Positions 41,291 to 50,790 are shown, numbered from the stretch's first letter. The stretch: 64,000 nucleotides of DNA from Yoonia sp035117555 (GCF_035117555.1 NZ_JAYKPK010000009.1:108986-172985); one strand, 5' to 3'. Notes: generated by a model from the letters alone, not told the origin. A program made the numbers and translations.

Positions 41291-43373
41291 TCCCTGATGT
41301 GGCCGTGACCTGCCCGATGATCGCGGCGGGGTAACCCGCAGCCTTCAACTGGGCCAGCAGATCATCGGCGCTATCTGCTGCAACGCAGGCCAGCAAGCCG
41401 CCCGCCGTTTGCGGATCATAGGCCAGATCAGGCACAGGACCATTGATCGCCCCGGCCCCGGCTTGGTTATCGGGGAACAGGCTCGACCTTATGCCCTGCG
41501 CGGCGAGGTCGGCGGCCCCCTGCATCACCGGCACCTTTCCCCATTCCAGCGCAGCCCCCGTGCCGGAGGCATCACAGATCCCCCGCAAATGACCGAGCAG
41601 GCCAAAGCCGGTCACATCGGTCATCGCATGGGCATTCTGGAGGATTGCTGCGGCCTCGCCCTGCGGCTGGGTCATCAGGTCCAGACAAGCGATTACATCC
41701 GCGCCGCGCGCCTGCCCTGCCATCTCTGCCGCCATGATCACACCGCTGCCGATGGGTTTGGTCAGGATCAGCGCATCGCCTGCCTGCGCCCCGGCCAAGG
41801 TGATCGGCCGGTCAGTCAATCCGGTCAGCGTGAAACCGATGGTCAACTCATCGCCAAGCGAGCTATGCCCGCCGGCGATCCGCGCGCCGGCCTCTTTCAT
41901 CACTTCGGTCGCAGTTGCCATAATCTCGGCCATGGTGCGTTGCTGCAAAGCCGCGCTCATCCGTGGCAGGATGATACTGGCGGTCGCGGCCTGCGGTTTG
42001 GACCCCATCGCCCAGATATCTCCAAGCGCATGAATGGCCGCGATCCGTGTCATCAGCACTGGGTCAGCGGTCAGCGCGCGCAGATGGTCGGTGCTGATCA
42101 CCTGCCCCGGCTGCACTTCGCCCGCGTCATCGCCAAAGCCGTCGCCCAGCACCTGCTGCAAGGCGCCGCGCCCGACCTTGGCACCACACCCGCCACACAT
42201 CGGCTTATCGCCCAGCGCGTCGGCCAGACCAAGGGCAGCGACCTTGGGTATGACCGGCATTGGCATCGCCGGCAGCGTTGCGAATTGAGTCATGAATTTG
42301 CGGTCAATCCCATCCTTCAGACGCCACAGCAGACTGCCCTGCCAAGCCGTGCCGAATTTTTCCGCCAAGGCGGATTTGCCGCCCAGTGAGATCAGCTTGA
42401 GGTAATCGCGTTGCGGTATGTAATCGCGCAGCGCACCACCCGATAGCACCCCGCGCAGATTATCGTAAAGCACCGGGGCCTGCCGGACAGCATAGACGCC
42501 AGCCTTTGGTCGGGGGCTTTGGGCCATATGTGCGCAGTCGCCCACGGCAAAGATTGCGGGATCACTGCTTTGCATTTGCGCATTCACGGTGATGAAACCA
42601 TCGCGCAGATCAAGCCCGGTCCCGGCAACCCAATCATGCGGTTTCGCCCCGGCAGCGCCTGTCGTGAAATCGCTCTGGATCAGACGCCCGTCTTTCAGCA
42701 CCACACCTTCGGCAAAGACCTGCGTCACGTCGGCCGGTTCGATCACCTCGATCCCATAGCCAGTCAGCGCGGCCAGCATCTTTTGCCGCGCTTTATAGCC
42801 CAAGGCGGACAGGGCGCGACCCCGGTCGATCACATGGACCTTCGGCGCTTTGTCCCGCAGCGCATGGGCCATGGCGAGCGCGAGTTCAGCCCCCGCCACA
42901 CCGCCGCCGATCACCGCGATCTGCGGGGCTTTGGCTGTGGCGCGATAAAGGTCCCAGGCGCGCGCAAAAGCGCCCAGAGGTTTTGCAGGCACGCCATGTG
43001 CAGCAAATCCCGGCAGATCGGGCATTTCCGATGTGATGCCGACATCAATCGCCAGCGCATCATAGCCAATCGGCGGACGGCCCGGCACGGTGACGGTCTT
43101 TGCGCCCCGGTCAATCGCCGTGACCGCCCCGTTGATGAACCGCGCATCTGCGAAACGCGCGAGTTTCACCAGATCAATGTCCAGATCATCGCGGCTGTAA
43201 TGCCCGGCGACAAAGCCCGGCAACATGCCGGAATAGGCCGCTGTCGGGCCGGGGTTGATTAGCGTCACCCTGACACCCGCCAAAGGCCGCATCCCCCATT
43301 TGCGCAGCACCAGCGCATGGGTATGGCCGCCGCCAATCAGCACAAGGTCGCGGGTGAAGGGGAATTTATCCAT
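41277..43373 (-). CDS. selD: selenophosphate synthase fused to an N-terminal FAD/NAD oxidoreductase
   Basis: A 698-residue fusion. Residues 1-380 are an NDH-2-like pyridine-nucleotide flavoprotein: LVLIGGGHTHALVLRKW, VIGGGVAGAELALAMAH (about 153-169) and FAVGDCAHM (about 270). Residues 390-698 are SelD: the active-site GGCGAKVG with Cys396 (cysteine, not selenocysteine), a DHLRAL segment, ASIILP, GGHSSLGDELTIGF and TDVTGFGLLGHL. SelD makes selenophosphate from selenide and ATP. The flavoprotein half may generate or deliver reduced selenium, which is inference; such fusions are known. With mnmH it forms a complete selenouridine pathway; selA and selB are absent here. Confidence 0.92.
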   Translation of the reverse strand: MDKFPFTRDLVLIGGGHTHALVLRKWGMRPLAGVRVTLINPGPTAAYSGMLPGFVAGHYSRDDLDIDLVKLARFADARFINGAVTAIDRGAKTVTVPGRPPIGYDALAIDVGITSEMPDLPGFAAHGVPAKPLGAFARAWDLYRATAKAPQIAVIGGGVAGAELALAMAHALRDKAPKVHVIDRGRALSALGYKARQKMLAALTGYGIEVIEPADVTQVFAEGVVLKDGRLIQSDFTTGAAGAKPHDWVAGTGLDLRDGFITVNAQMQSSDPAIFAVGDCAHMAQSPRPKAGVYAVRQAPVLYDNLRGVLSGGALRDYIPQRDYLKLISLGGKSALAEKFGTAWQGSLLWRLKDGIDRKFMTQFATLPAMPMPVIPKVAALGLADALGDKPMCGGCGAKVGRGALQQVLGDGFGDDAGEVQPGQVISTDHLRALTADPVLMTRIAAIHALGDIWAMGSKPQAATASIILPRMSAALQQRTMAEIMATATEVMKEAGARIAGGHSSLGDELTIGFTLTGLTDRPITLAGAQAGDALILTKPIGSGVIMAAEMAGQARGADVIACLDLMTQPQGEAAAILQNAHAMTDVTGFGLLGHLRGICDASGTGAALEWGKVPVMQGAADLAAQGIRSSLFPDNQAGAGAINGPVPDLAYDPQTAGGLLACVAADSADDLLAQLKAAGYPAAIIGQVTATSGITCR

Positions 43374-43397
43374 GCCGCAGGTCTAGCCCCTGCCCGG

Positions 43398-43955
43398 TCA
43401 CGGCGATAGCCATTGCCCGGCCCAGTCATCGCTTCGTGAATAGGCAGCACGCCGGTGGTTTTCACCCAGATGCACAAGGTCGATCTGCATCACACGACAT
43501 TCCAGCACGGTAAAGGTCGCGGGGTCAGGGTCTTTGACGTAATCCAGCGCTGCGGCGATGGGCGTGCCGGGCGGCGGGGTGACGCCATAGCTTTGCCGCG
43601 CGTGATCTGGGATTTTATCCCACAAAGCGCGGGTTTCTTCGCCAGTTTGCACCGTGATCTGGGCCTGCAGTCGAATTTGTAGCGCCTGTGGCCGGATCCA
43701 GACATGCAATGCCACGCGCGGATTGGCGGTCAGACTGGCGAGTTTGGACGAATGAAGATCGGTATGCAGCGTCACCACCCCCGTGCCCGGATCGGCAGAG
43801 CGCAGTACCATCGTGCGCGCCTCTGGCCAGCCGCCCGGCGACGTTGTGCAGACGGTCGGCAGACGGCAAGGATGCTTTGCATCGGCGACACCGCGCGCCA
43901 GCATCCCCCAAGCGCGGGCGCGCAACCCGTCCAACGTCTCAAACCACTCACTCAT
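43398..43955 (-). CDS. pyridoxamine 5'-phosphate oxidase-like FMN-binding protein
   Basis: A 185-residue split-barrel flavoprotein: CRLPTVCTTSPGGWPEARTMVLRSAD near 30-55, SSKLASLTANPRVALHVWIRPQALQIRLQ near 80-108, and the C-terminal HRRAAYSR tail typical of an Alr4036-type PNPOx domain. It is not clearly PdxH. It probably binds FMN; the substrate is unknown. Its ATG overlaps the end of the lipocalin-like gene by eight bases, so it is the last gene of the Att-like ABC operon. Confidence 0.78.
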   Translation of the reverse strand: MSEWFETLDGLRARAWGMLARGVADAKHPCRLPTVCTTSPGGWPEARTMVLRSADPGTGVVTLHTDLHSSKLASLTANPRVALHVWIRPQALQIRLQAQITVQTGEETRALWDKIPDHARQSYGVTPPPGTPIAAALDYVKDPDPATFTVLECRVMQIDLVHLGENHRRAAYSRSDDWAGQWLSP

Positions 43956-44973
43956 AGCCTGTCATCTCCAGATAACCGCGTCCTTGGTGGCTGCCGGTAA
44001 AAATCACCGGCCCCTCCCAATAGGGAACGCTGGTCGTCATCCAAGCATCATCATTGATCGCCTCTACCGTCACATCAACCCCGCGATCCGGCAGGGTCAG
44101 GTGCCACCGCACCGGCACATCGGATTCGTTCAGGCCCAAGGGGTTCACCTGCAAGGCATCGTCAGCATAGGGTGTCGTCTCCCCCTCTGCCGTGATCCAA
44201 GTGGCAGAGGTGTAATTCATCCCATCGGTCTGTTGCAGCCGGAATCCCATCAGTTTCGCGCCATCGTCGAAGGACAGCGAGAACCAGTCCCACCCCGTCT
44301 GATTGTCCGCCAAAGGCTGCGACGACCATTCCCGGTCCAGCCACGCGCTGCCCGTGACAGCCACATCGCCATCAGGCAATTGCAGCGTGCCTGCGATATC
44401 GAAGAACGGTTGCGAATAGTAATAAGATGCCTGCCCTGCGGCGGATTTCACCGAATAGCCATCCTCACCATGGAAAACCAAGGGGCCTGTGGCGGTCAGC
44501 TCCATATCATAACTGAAATCCGTGCCGGTGGCGCGCATCTGCATATTCTGCCAATCGCCCTCGAACGCCCAATCGTCGATCCATGCGCTGAATGGTTCAG
44601 CCACCACACCCGCTTGCCCGATCCCGCCGCGCGCTAGGCGTTCGGCGACAAAATGATCCGTCTCGGTCGTCACCGCCGCGTGACCCATCCAGAGCTGCGG
44701 GCTGTCCCAACCTGCCACGTCATAGGGTGCAAGGGCAGAGCGGAACAGCGTCCATTGCAAGCCGTAGGGATTGCCCTCCGCATCCTCCAGATTGGCGGTC
44801 AGATACCACCATTCGATGCGGTAATCGTTATGCGGGCCGTGATCTGCCGGGAAATCGAACACTGGGTCCGGGGCGGGGGTAGCGAAACCGTCGATGTCGG
44901 TGCCGAGGCCCGCGAAGCCTTGGGCGCTCGCGGTGACAGGCAGCAGGCAGAGGAGCAATGCTCTAGCGTTCAT
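43948..44973 (-). CDS. exported lipocalin-like protein, AttH / carotenoid 1,2-hydratase family
   Basis: A 341-residue protein with a signal peptide (MNARALLLCLLPVTASA) and two lipocalin-like beta-barrel halves: HNDYRIEWWYLTANLED (about 46-62), WMGHAAVTTETDHF, WLDREWSSQPLADNQTGWDWF (about 210-230) and the final RGYLEMTGYE. The family includes CrtC, which hydrates carotenoids, and AttH, a secreted partner of the AttEFG transporter. The ABC context points to AttH. A carotenoid role is less likely, as no crt genes are near. The ATG at 44973 overlaps the permease end. Confidence 0.8.
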   Translation of the reverse strand: MNARALLLCLLPVTASAQGFAGLGTDIDGFATPAPDPVFDFPADHGPHNDYRIEWWYLTANLEDAEGNPYGLQWTLFRSALAPYDVAGWDSPQLWMGHAAVTTETDHFVAERLARGGIGQAGVVAEPFSAWIDDWAFEGDWQNMQMRATGTDFSYDMELTATGPLVFHGEDGYSVKSAAGQASYYYSQPFFDIAGTLQLPDGDVAVTGSAWLDREWSSQPLADNQTGWDWFSLSFDDGAKLMGFRLQQTDGMNYTSATWITAEGETTPYADDALQVNPLGLNESDVPVRWHLTLPDRGVDVTVEAINDDAWMTTSVPYWEGPVIFTGSHQGRGYLEMTGYE

Positions 44974-47344
44974 TGGCAAATACCTTCAACAGATCGGCGG
45001 GCGGGGTACGGGCCAGCCGCCAAGCGGGCCAGCCAGCGGCGAGCACGGCAGCAAGCAGGGCAAAGCCGCCAAGGCGCGCGTAATCCAGCGGGAACAGATA
45101 CATCGGCAATCGCCAACCGAAGGCCGCCACATTGACCACGGCGAGGAGCACCCAAGCGAGGGCGAGACCCAAAGGCAAGGCCAGCACGGCGGTCAGGACC
45201 GCCAGCATCACTGCGCGGAGCAATTCCAGCCGCCCGAGTTTCGCGCGCGTCATCCCCATCGCCCAAGCCGGGGCCAGTTGCGGCAGGCGCATCGCGGCCA
45301 AGGTCAGCAGGCTCATCAGGATGGCGAAACCGGCAACGGCGAGGGTCAGGATATTCAGCGCGGTGGTGACGGTGAAGGTCCTCTCGAAGATCGCGAGAGA
45401 CACGGCCTTGATCCCGGCTTGGTCAATCGTCTGGCCGGGGCCGATGCCGGTGGCCTCTGTCAGATCGGTCACGAAATCGCTGACATCGCCTGACACCCGC
45501 AGGCCGAACTGGCGCGGGGCGACCTCGGGGAATTCAGCGGCAAAGGCCGCCTCGGCCAGCACCACTTGCCCGATGGGGTTGCCGTAATCGCCATACACAC
45601 CAGCCACCGGCAGGGTCTGCGCACCCACCTGCACCATGTCACCCAACGCCAGCCCACCGCGACGCGCCAGTTGTTCGTTGATCACCACCGCCTGCCCGGC
45701 AAAGGTCGCATCCCATGCATCAGGCAGGCTTTGCAGGAATTGCCAATTGTCGCGATAGGTGGCGTGGTCGCGGGTCCCGAAGACCTCGGTCGGTTGACCT
45801 GCAACCTGAATATCGGCGGATTGGATCGGCAGGACCGCGACATCGCGGGTGGCTGCATAGGCGATCAGGGCTTCGGTCTGTGCGGCGTTTTCCGTGGTGA
45901 CATAAAGTTCGGACGCGAGGCGCTGATCCAGAAAGCCGGTGAAGGTCAGACGGAAACTCGACACCATGGTCGACACACCGACATTGGCGGCAATCGCCAG
46001 CATCAGCGCCATCAGCGCCAGCGACAGACCCGGCAATTGCTGGCGGCTGTCGGCCCAGAACCATTGCGCGGTCACGCTCTTGGCGCGGGCTGATGCGGCG
46101 GCGAGCACGGCGTTCAACACAGGCGGGAGCGCGAAGGCGGCACCGACCAGCAAGGCCCCCAGCATGACGAAACCTGCGACCAGACCGTCAGCGGTGAAGA
46201 CCAGCACGGCAGCGATGGCCAGCAACACCAACGCGACTATCAATTGCCACCGCGCCCTGCGCCCTGCCGCCATCGCCAAGGCGCGGGGTTGGGCGGCAGC
46301 CAGCAGCGGCATTTTTGCGATGGACCACAAGGCCGATCCGCCCGCGATCAAGGTCCCGGCAAGGGCGATCCCCAGCCCCGACAGCCACCAGATCGGGCGT
46401 AATTGCAGGTTGCCCGAGACATCCGCGCCGTAAAGCCCGCGCAAGGTGGCGGCGACATCGGGCAACAGCAAGGCGGCAATGACATAGCCCAAGGCGACGC
46501 CGATCACACCCGCGATCAGCGCGAAAACCAACAGTTCCGCCAGCATCAGCCCGATCAAACGGCGCAAAGGCAGACCCAGCGCGCGCAATGTGCGCACCAT
46601 GCCGCGCCGTTGTTCAAACGCCAGCCCGATGGCACCGTGGACGATAAAAATTCCCACGGCAAAGGACAGCAGACCAAAGGCGGTCAGGTTGAGGTGGAAA
46701 CTATCGGTCAGCCCGGCGATATCGCTGCCGCCTTGCGCGGCTTGCAACGTCAGGTCGGGGGCGATCTGGGCCAGTGCGGGCAGGTTGCCGGATTGATCCG
46801 GCAGCACCAGCAGGCTGTCGATCAGGCCCGCCTGCCCCAGCAGATCCTGCGCCGTGCCGATATCGGTGACCGCCGTGCCATCCGCCAGATCGTCAGCAAT
46901 GAGCACCTCGACACCGTCCAGCCTTGGTGCAGTCGCGGCATTCGCGAACACTTGTGCGCCGCCCATCAGGAAAGCACCGATATCCATATCACCGCCCAGA
47001 CTGACCGGCCCCATCCCGCTCGGCGCGGTCAGCGCGTCAAGGCCGATCAGGGTCACACCGTCCAGATCGCCCGTCACCATCGGGCTGACCTGCCATCCCG
47101 CACGGCGCAAAGCGACATAGATATCTTGCGCAAAAGGCCCGCCGTCGCGGGCGACAAGGCGGTCATAGCGGCCTTCATCCAGCGTGGTTGCGGCGGCATC
47201 GTAACTCGCCCGCGCCTCGGCATTGATCGCCTGCACCCCGGACCAGAGGCCCGTGGCCAAAGCCAGACCGGCCAGAAGCGTGAACAATTGCAGCGGGTTG
47301 CGCCACCAATGCGAGAGCAGCGCACCAAAAGCCGCACGCGTCAT
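44963..47344 (-). CDS. ABC transporter permease (FtsX/MacB-like, fused pair)
   Basis: A 793-residue integral membrane protein. An N-terminal span (NPLQLFTLLAGLALATGLWSGVQAI) is followed by a periplasmic domain and two FtsX-type three-helix blocks (about 215-390 and 640-790), with more helices in the middle. The doubled arrangement suits export of lipids or lipoprotein-like substrates rather than import. It overlaps the ATPase gene by four bases upstream and the lipocalin-like gene by 11 bases downstream, a tight operon. Confidence 0.85.
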   Translation of the reverse strand: MTRAAFGALLSHWWRNPLQLFTLLAGLALATGLWSGVQAINAEARASYDAAATTLDEGRYDRLVARDGGPFAQDIYVALRRAGWQVSPMVTGDLDGVTLIGLDALTAPSGMGPVSLGGDMDIGAFLMGGAQVFANAATAPRLDGVEVLIADDLADGTAVTDIGTAQDLLGQAGLIDSLLVLPDQSGNLPALAQIAPDLTLQAAQGGSDIAGLTDSFHLNLTAFGLLSFAVGIFIVHGAIGLAFEQRRGMVRTLRALGLPLRRLIGLMLAELLVFALIAGVIGVALGYVIAALLLPDVAATLRGLYGADVSGNLQLRPIWWLSGLGIALAGTLIAGGSALWSIAKMPLLAAAQPRALAMAAGRRARWQLIVALVLLAIAAVLVFTADGLVAGFVMLGALLVGAAFALPPVLNAVLAAASARAKSVTAQWFWADSRQQLPGLSLALMALMLAIAANVGVSTMVSSFRLTFTGFLDQRLASELYVTTENAAQTEALIAYAATRDVAVLPIQSADIQVAGQPTEVFGTRDHATYRDNWQFLQSLPDAWDATFAGQAVVINEQLARRGGLALGDMVQVGAQTLPVAGVYGDYGNPIGQVVLAEAAFAAEFPEVAPRQFGLRVSGDVSDFVTDLTEATGIGPGQTIDQAGIKAVSLAIFERTFTVTTALNILTLAVAGFAILMSLLTLAAMRLPQLAPAWAMGMTRAKLGRLELLRAVMLAVLTAVLALPLGLALAWVLLAVVNVAAFGWRLPMYLFPLDYARLGGFALLAAVLAAGWPAWRLARTPPADLLKVFANER

Positions 47345-48000
47345 GCCACCTGCCCCGCGCGCAGATGGAGGCGGCGTTGCAACCGGCCTGCGAGAGCTTG
47401 GGAATGGGTGACCATCAACAGGCCCGCGCCAGTCTCACTCACCAGTTCCAGCATCATGTCCATGACAATGGCGGCAGTGCCTTCGTCCAGATTGCCAGTG
47501 GGTTCATCTGCCAAAACCAAGGCGGGACGCGGCGCCAAAGTGCGGGCAATCGCCACGCGCTGTTGCTGGCCACCGGACAATTGTTCGGGGTATTTGCGCA
47601 GGTGATCCGTCAGACCCATCCGATCCGCCAAGACAGCACACCAATCCGGATCATGCCGCCCGGCAAGACGCGCCTGAAAGGCAATGTTATCGGCGATTTT
47701 CAAGCTGGGGATCAGATTGAATTGCTGGAACACCACGCCGACCGTGCCGCGCCGCAAAGCCGCGCGGCCAGCATCGTCCATCTGGGTGATGTCCTGATCT
47801 TGCAGCACGATCCGGCCCGCATCGGCGCTGTCCAGCCCGCCGATCAGATGCAAGAGCGTACTTTTCCCACTGCCCGATTCGCCGGTCAGGGCAAGGCTTT
47901 CACCCGCGTCCAGCGTCAGGCTGACCCCGCGCAAGACCGCGAAGGGGCCATCGGCGGTGGCATAGGTCTTGGACAGGGTATCGACGGTCAGCAATGTCAT
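47341..48000 (-). CDS. ABC transporter ATP-binding protein (LolD/MacB type)
   Basis: A 219-residue ATPase. Walker A is GESGSGKSTLLHLIGGLD (about 39-56), the Q-loop is GVVFQQFNLIPSL, the signature is YPEQLSGGQQQRVAIARTLA (about 137-156), Walker B is LVLADEPTGNLD, and the switch histidine is in VTHSQALAG. The MacB/LolD-like sequence pairs with the FtsX-type permease that follows with a four-base overlap. This is the first gene of the four-gene Att-like operon. Confidence 0.92.
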   Translation of the reverse strand: MTLLTVDTLSKTYATADGPFAVLRGVSLTLDAGESLALTGESGSGKSTLLHLIGGLDSADAGRIVLQDQDITQMDDAGRAALRRGTVGVVFQQFNLIPSLKIADNIAFQARLAGRHDPDWCAVLADRMGLTDHLRKYPEQLSGGQQQRVAIARTLAPRPALVLADEPTGNLDEGTAAIVMDMMLELVSETGAGLLMVTHSQALAGRLQRRLHLRAGQVA

Positions 48001-48129
48001 GCCCCGGACCTAACACGCAAAGGGGCAAAAGAAACGTCCGGCCTTGCGATTTCCCCCGTGCCGCGACGTTGTGGCTTTTGCCACGGGTTCGATCCGCTAT
48101 GGTCAGTGCAAATCTGAGGGAGGATCACC

Positions 48130-49305
48130 ATGACCGACATCGTTATTCTGGGCGGCGCACGCACCGCGATTGGCACTTTTGGCGGCGCGCTGGCCGGGAC
48201 CACGCCGATTGAACTCGGGACCGTGGTGGCCAAGGCCGCGCTGGAACGGTCGGGCGTTGCGGGCGCACAGATCGGGCATGTCGCCTTTGGCCATGTGATC
48301 AACACCGAACCCAAGGATATGTATGTCAGCCGTGTCGCCGCGATGCAGGCGGGTATTCCCGATTCTGTGCCTGCGATGAACGTGAACCGGCTCTGCGGGT
48401 CGGGGGTGCAGGCGATCATCTCGGTCGCGCAATCGCTGATGCTGGGGGATGCGAATTTCGGCCTTGCGGGCGGGTCAGAGAATATGAGCCGGTCGCCCTA
48501 TATCGTCACCGATCAACGTTGGGGTGCCAAGATGGGCGATATCCGCACGCAGGATATGATGCTGGGCGCGCTGAATTGCCCCTTTGGCACCGGCCATATG
48601 GGGATCACGGCAGAGAATGTGGCGGGTGAGCATAGCGTGACGCGCGCCGAACAGGATGCCTTCGCCTTGCAGAGCCAAGAGCGTGCGGCGACGGCGATAG
48701 CGGCAGGTTATTTCGACAGCCAGATCACCCCGGTGCATGTCCGCGTCAAACGCGACATGGTCGATTTCATCCGCGACGAACATCCCAAGGCTACCACGGC
48801 CGAGGCTTTGGCCGCCCTGCGCCCGGTGTTCCAGAAAGACGGATCGGTCACGGCGGGCAATGCCTCGGGCTTGAATGACGGGGCTGCCGCCATCGTGCTG
48901 GCGCGCGCCGATGCCGCAGAGGCTGCCGGGCTGACCCCGCGTTTCCGTATCCTTGGCTATGCCCATGCCGGTGTGCGGCCAGAGGTGATGGGGATCGGCC
49001 CCGTCCCTGCCGTGCGGGCGCTGCTGGAAAAGACCGGGCTGAAGGCCGCTGATTTCGACGTCATCGAATCGAACGAGGCTTTTGCCGCGCAGGCGCTGGC
49101 AGTCAGCAAGGAGTTGGGGCTGGACCCGGCGAAGGTGAACCCCAATGGCGGCGCGATTGCGCTGGGTCATCCAGTGGGCGCGACGGGGGCGATCATCACG
49201 GTGAAGGCGATGTATGAGCTGGAACGCACCGGGGGCAAGCGCGGATTGATCACGATGTGTATCGGTGGTGGGCAGGGCATCGCGCTGGCGATTGAGCGGA
49301 TTTAG
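48130..49305 (+). CDS. acetyl-CoA acetyltransferase / beta-ketothiolase
   Basis: A 391-residue thiolase that condenses or cleaves 3-ketoacyl-CoA. The nucleophile is Cys89 in NRLCGSGVQAI, the catalytic His is in NPNGGAIALGHPVGATGA, and the second cysteine is in MCIGGGQGIALAIERI. SNEAFAAQALAV is also present. Length fits the PhaA/BktB group. GAGGGAGGA precedes the ATG. No PHB genes adjoin, so either ketone/PHB synthesis or degradation is possible. Confidence 0.92.
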   Translation: MTDIVILGGARTAIGTFGGALAGTTPIELGTVVAKAALERSGVAGAQIGHVAFGHVINTEPKDMYVSRVAAMQAGIPDSVPAMNVNRLCGSGVQAIISVAQSLMLGDANFGLAGGSENMSRSPYIVTDQRWGAKMGDIRTQDMMLGALNCPFGTGHMGITAENVAGEHSVTRAEQDAFALQSQERAATAIAAGYFDSQITPVHVRVKRDMVDFIRDEHPKATTAEALAALRPVFQKDGSVTAGNASGLNDGAAAIVLARADAAEAAGLTPRFRILGYAHAGVRPEVMGIGPVPAVRALLEKTGLKAADFDVIESNEAFAAQALAVSKELGLDPAKVNPNGGAIALGHPVGATGAIITVKAMYELERTGGKRGLITMCIGGGQGIALAIERI

Positions 49306-49375
49306 GGCGGCGCGGTGCGTTATCCAGGAAAACAAAATATGGCGTAACCTGTTGATAAATATCCAAATAACAGAC

Positions 49376-49396
49376 AATTGCCAATTGGCAATTTTT
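49376..49396. terminator. AT-rich perfect palindrome, possible terminator
   Basis: AATTGCCAATTGGCAATT (49376-49393) is a perfect 18-bp palindrome followed by TTT, 70 bases after the thiolase stop and before the convergent yaaA. It can fold as a seven-base stem with an AATT loop and a U-run. A protein-binding site is the alternative. Confidence 0.45.
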
Positions 49397-49433
49397 CCCT
49401 GCCGGTGCAGCCCTGCCCGGTCAGACCAAGATT

Positions 49434-50204
49434 TCACGTGGGATAGTCGCGGGTAAACACCCATGTATCCCCCTCGGACAGATCGGCATCATAGGCATAG
49501 CCGCCGCTCGCGAAATCCTTGATCCCCTCTGCATCCGTCAGGCGGTTTTCCACGATGAACCGCGCCATCGCACCCCTCGCGCGTTTGGCGAAAAAGCTGA
49601 CGATGCGGGGCCTGTCGTCTTTCACTTCCATGAAACTGGGGGTGATGACACGCAGCCGCAGCGCCTTGCGGTCCACGGCACCGAAATATTCCTGACTGGC
49701 ACAGTTGATCAGAATGTCGGTGTCGACATCCGCCGCTTGTGCGTTCAGCGCCTTGGCGATGGTGTCGCCCCAATAATCATAGAGCGAGGCTCCCCGGCGG
49801 GTTTTCAGCTTGCTGCCCATCTCAAGCCGGTAAGGCTGGATCGCGTCCAGCGGGCGCAAGAGCCCGTAAAGGCCAGACAGAATCCCCAGATGGTACTGCG
49901 CCCAGGCCAGATCATCCTCGGATAATGTCTTGGCCTCCAGCCCCTGATAAGTGTCGCCGTTGAAGGCGAGGGCTGCTGGTTTGACGGCATCAGCGGCAGG
50001 GTCTGCGGCAAAGGCTTTGAACCGGTCACGGTTCAGGCGCGCCAGATCGTCGGAGATCGACATCAAGTCTTTCAGCTGCGTCAGCGTCAGATTGCGCGCG
50101 GTCTTGGCCAGCCGGACGGCATCCTCCTGATAGGCAGGCTGCGTCGGCTGCAGGGAGACAGGGTCCATATCCAGCGATTTGGCGGGGGAGATCACAACAA
50201 GCAT
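49434..50204 (-). CDS. yaaA: peroxide stress protein YaaA
   Basis: A 256-residue UPF0246 protein: MLVVISPAKSLDMD at the N-terminus, ALAFNGDTYQGLEAKTLSEDDL (about 78-99), LYGLLRPLDAIQPYRLEMG (about 115-133), and the KxDRPRIVSFFAKRARGAMARFI segment. In E. coli YaaA lowers free iron and protects DNA from peroxide, and it has a DNA-binding fold. Length fits the family. The gene stands alone. Confidence 0.92.
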   Translation of the reverse strand: MLVVISPAKSLDMDPVSLQPTQPAYQEDAVRLAKTARNLTLTQLKDLMSISDDLARLNRDRFKAFAADPAADAVKPAALAFNGDTYQGLEAKTLSEDDLAWAQYHLGILSGLYGLLRPLDAIQPYRLEMGSKLKTRRGASLYDYWGDTIAKALNAQAADVDTDILINCASQEYFGAVDRKALRLRVITPSFMEVKDDRPRIVSFFAKRARGAMARFIVENRLTDAEGIKDFASGGYAYDADLSEGDTWVFTRDYPT

Positions 50205-50271
50205 CAGTCACATCCTTTGGTCATTACTGCGGGATGTAACATGCAAGGCACCGATGACCAGCCCGCAGGCG

Positions 50272-50598
50272 TCAGTTCAACTGCACCTGAAGCGGGTAAA
50301 GACCATCCTCGAACGGGCCGAACAATTCGTCCAGATCGGGGTGGTCCACGGGTTCGCCGGAATAATCGGGCACCAGATTCTGTTCAGAGACATAGGCCAC
50401 ATAAAAGCTTTGCTCATTCTCGGCCAGCAGGTGGTAATAGGGCTGATCCTTGATCGGGCGGCTATCCTCTGGGATGGCATTGTACCATTCGTCAGTATTG
50501 TCAAAAATGGCATCCACGTCGAAGACCACCCCGCGAAACGGGTGTTTGCGATGGCGGACAACCTGTCCCAAATGGTATTTCGCGTGCTTTTTGAGCAT
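50272..50598 (-). CDS. hspQ: heat shock protein HspQ
   Basis: A 108-residue protein: AKYHLGQVVRHRKHPFRGVVFDVDA at the N-terminus and QPYYHLLAENEQSFYVAYVSEQNLVPD in the middle. HspQ is a hemimethylated-DNA-binding-like small protein that in Enterobacteria delivers substrates to Lon. A near-consensus promoter lies just upstream. It is divergent from the lytic transglycosylase gene. Confidence 0.9.
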   Translation of the reverse strand: MLKKHAKYHLGQVVRHRKHPFRGVVFDVDAIFDNTDEWYNAIPEDSRPIKDQPYYHLLAENEQSFYVAYVSEQNLVPDYSGEPVDHPDLDELFGPFEDGLYPLQVQLN

Positions 50599-50618
50599 AT
50601 TCCGACACCTTTCAAAGC

Positions 50619-50648
50619 ATTATATGGAGTTTTCCGGGGGGAAGTCCA
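50619..50648 (-). promoter_or_regulatory. hspQ promoter
   Basis: On the minus strand TATAAT (50624-50619) is a perfect -10 box. TGGACT (50648-50643) is a fair -35 box 18 bases upstream. The overlapping CTCCATATA also resembles a heat-shock sigma -10 (CCCCATNTA) with one mismatch, but no matching CTTGAAA is seen at the right distance. Confidence 0.45.
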
Positions 50649-50790
50649 CGCCTGACGCGTGATCATCTCGCGCGGCCAGCGCGGTCTGTCACCGCGCTTT
50701 TCGGCATAACCCCGCTGTTTGTGATCAGATCATCCAGCCTTAGGCATTTTCAGCCGGGTGTTTTCACGCTATGGTGTAAAAAAACAATAT

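Noticed and set aside
42186..42200. selenocysteine in SelD
   Set aside because: The active-site codon is TGT (Cys396), not TGA, and the reading frame is continuous.
43948..44973. carotenoid 1,2-hydratase CrtC
   Set aside because: The family matches, but the gene sits in an Att-like ABC operon and has no crt neighbours, so AttH-like is the better reading.
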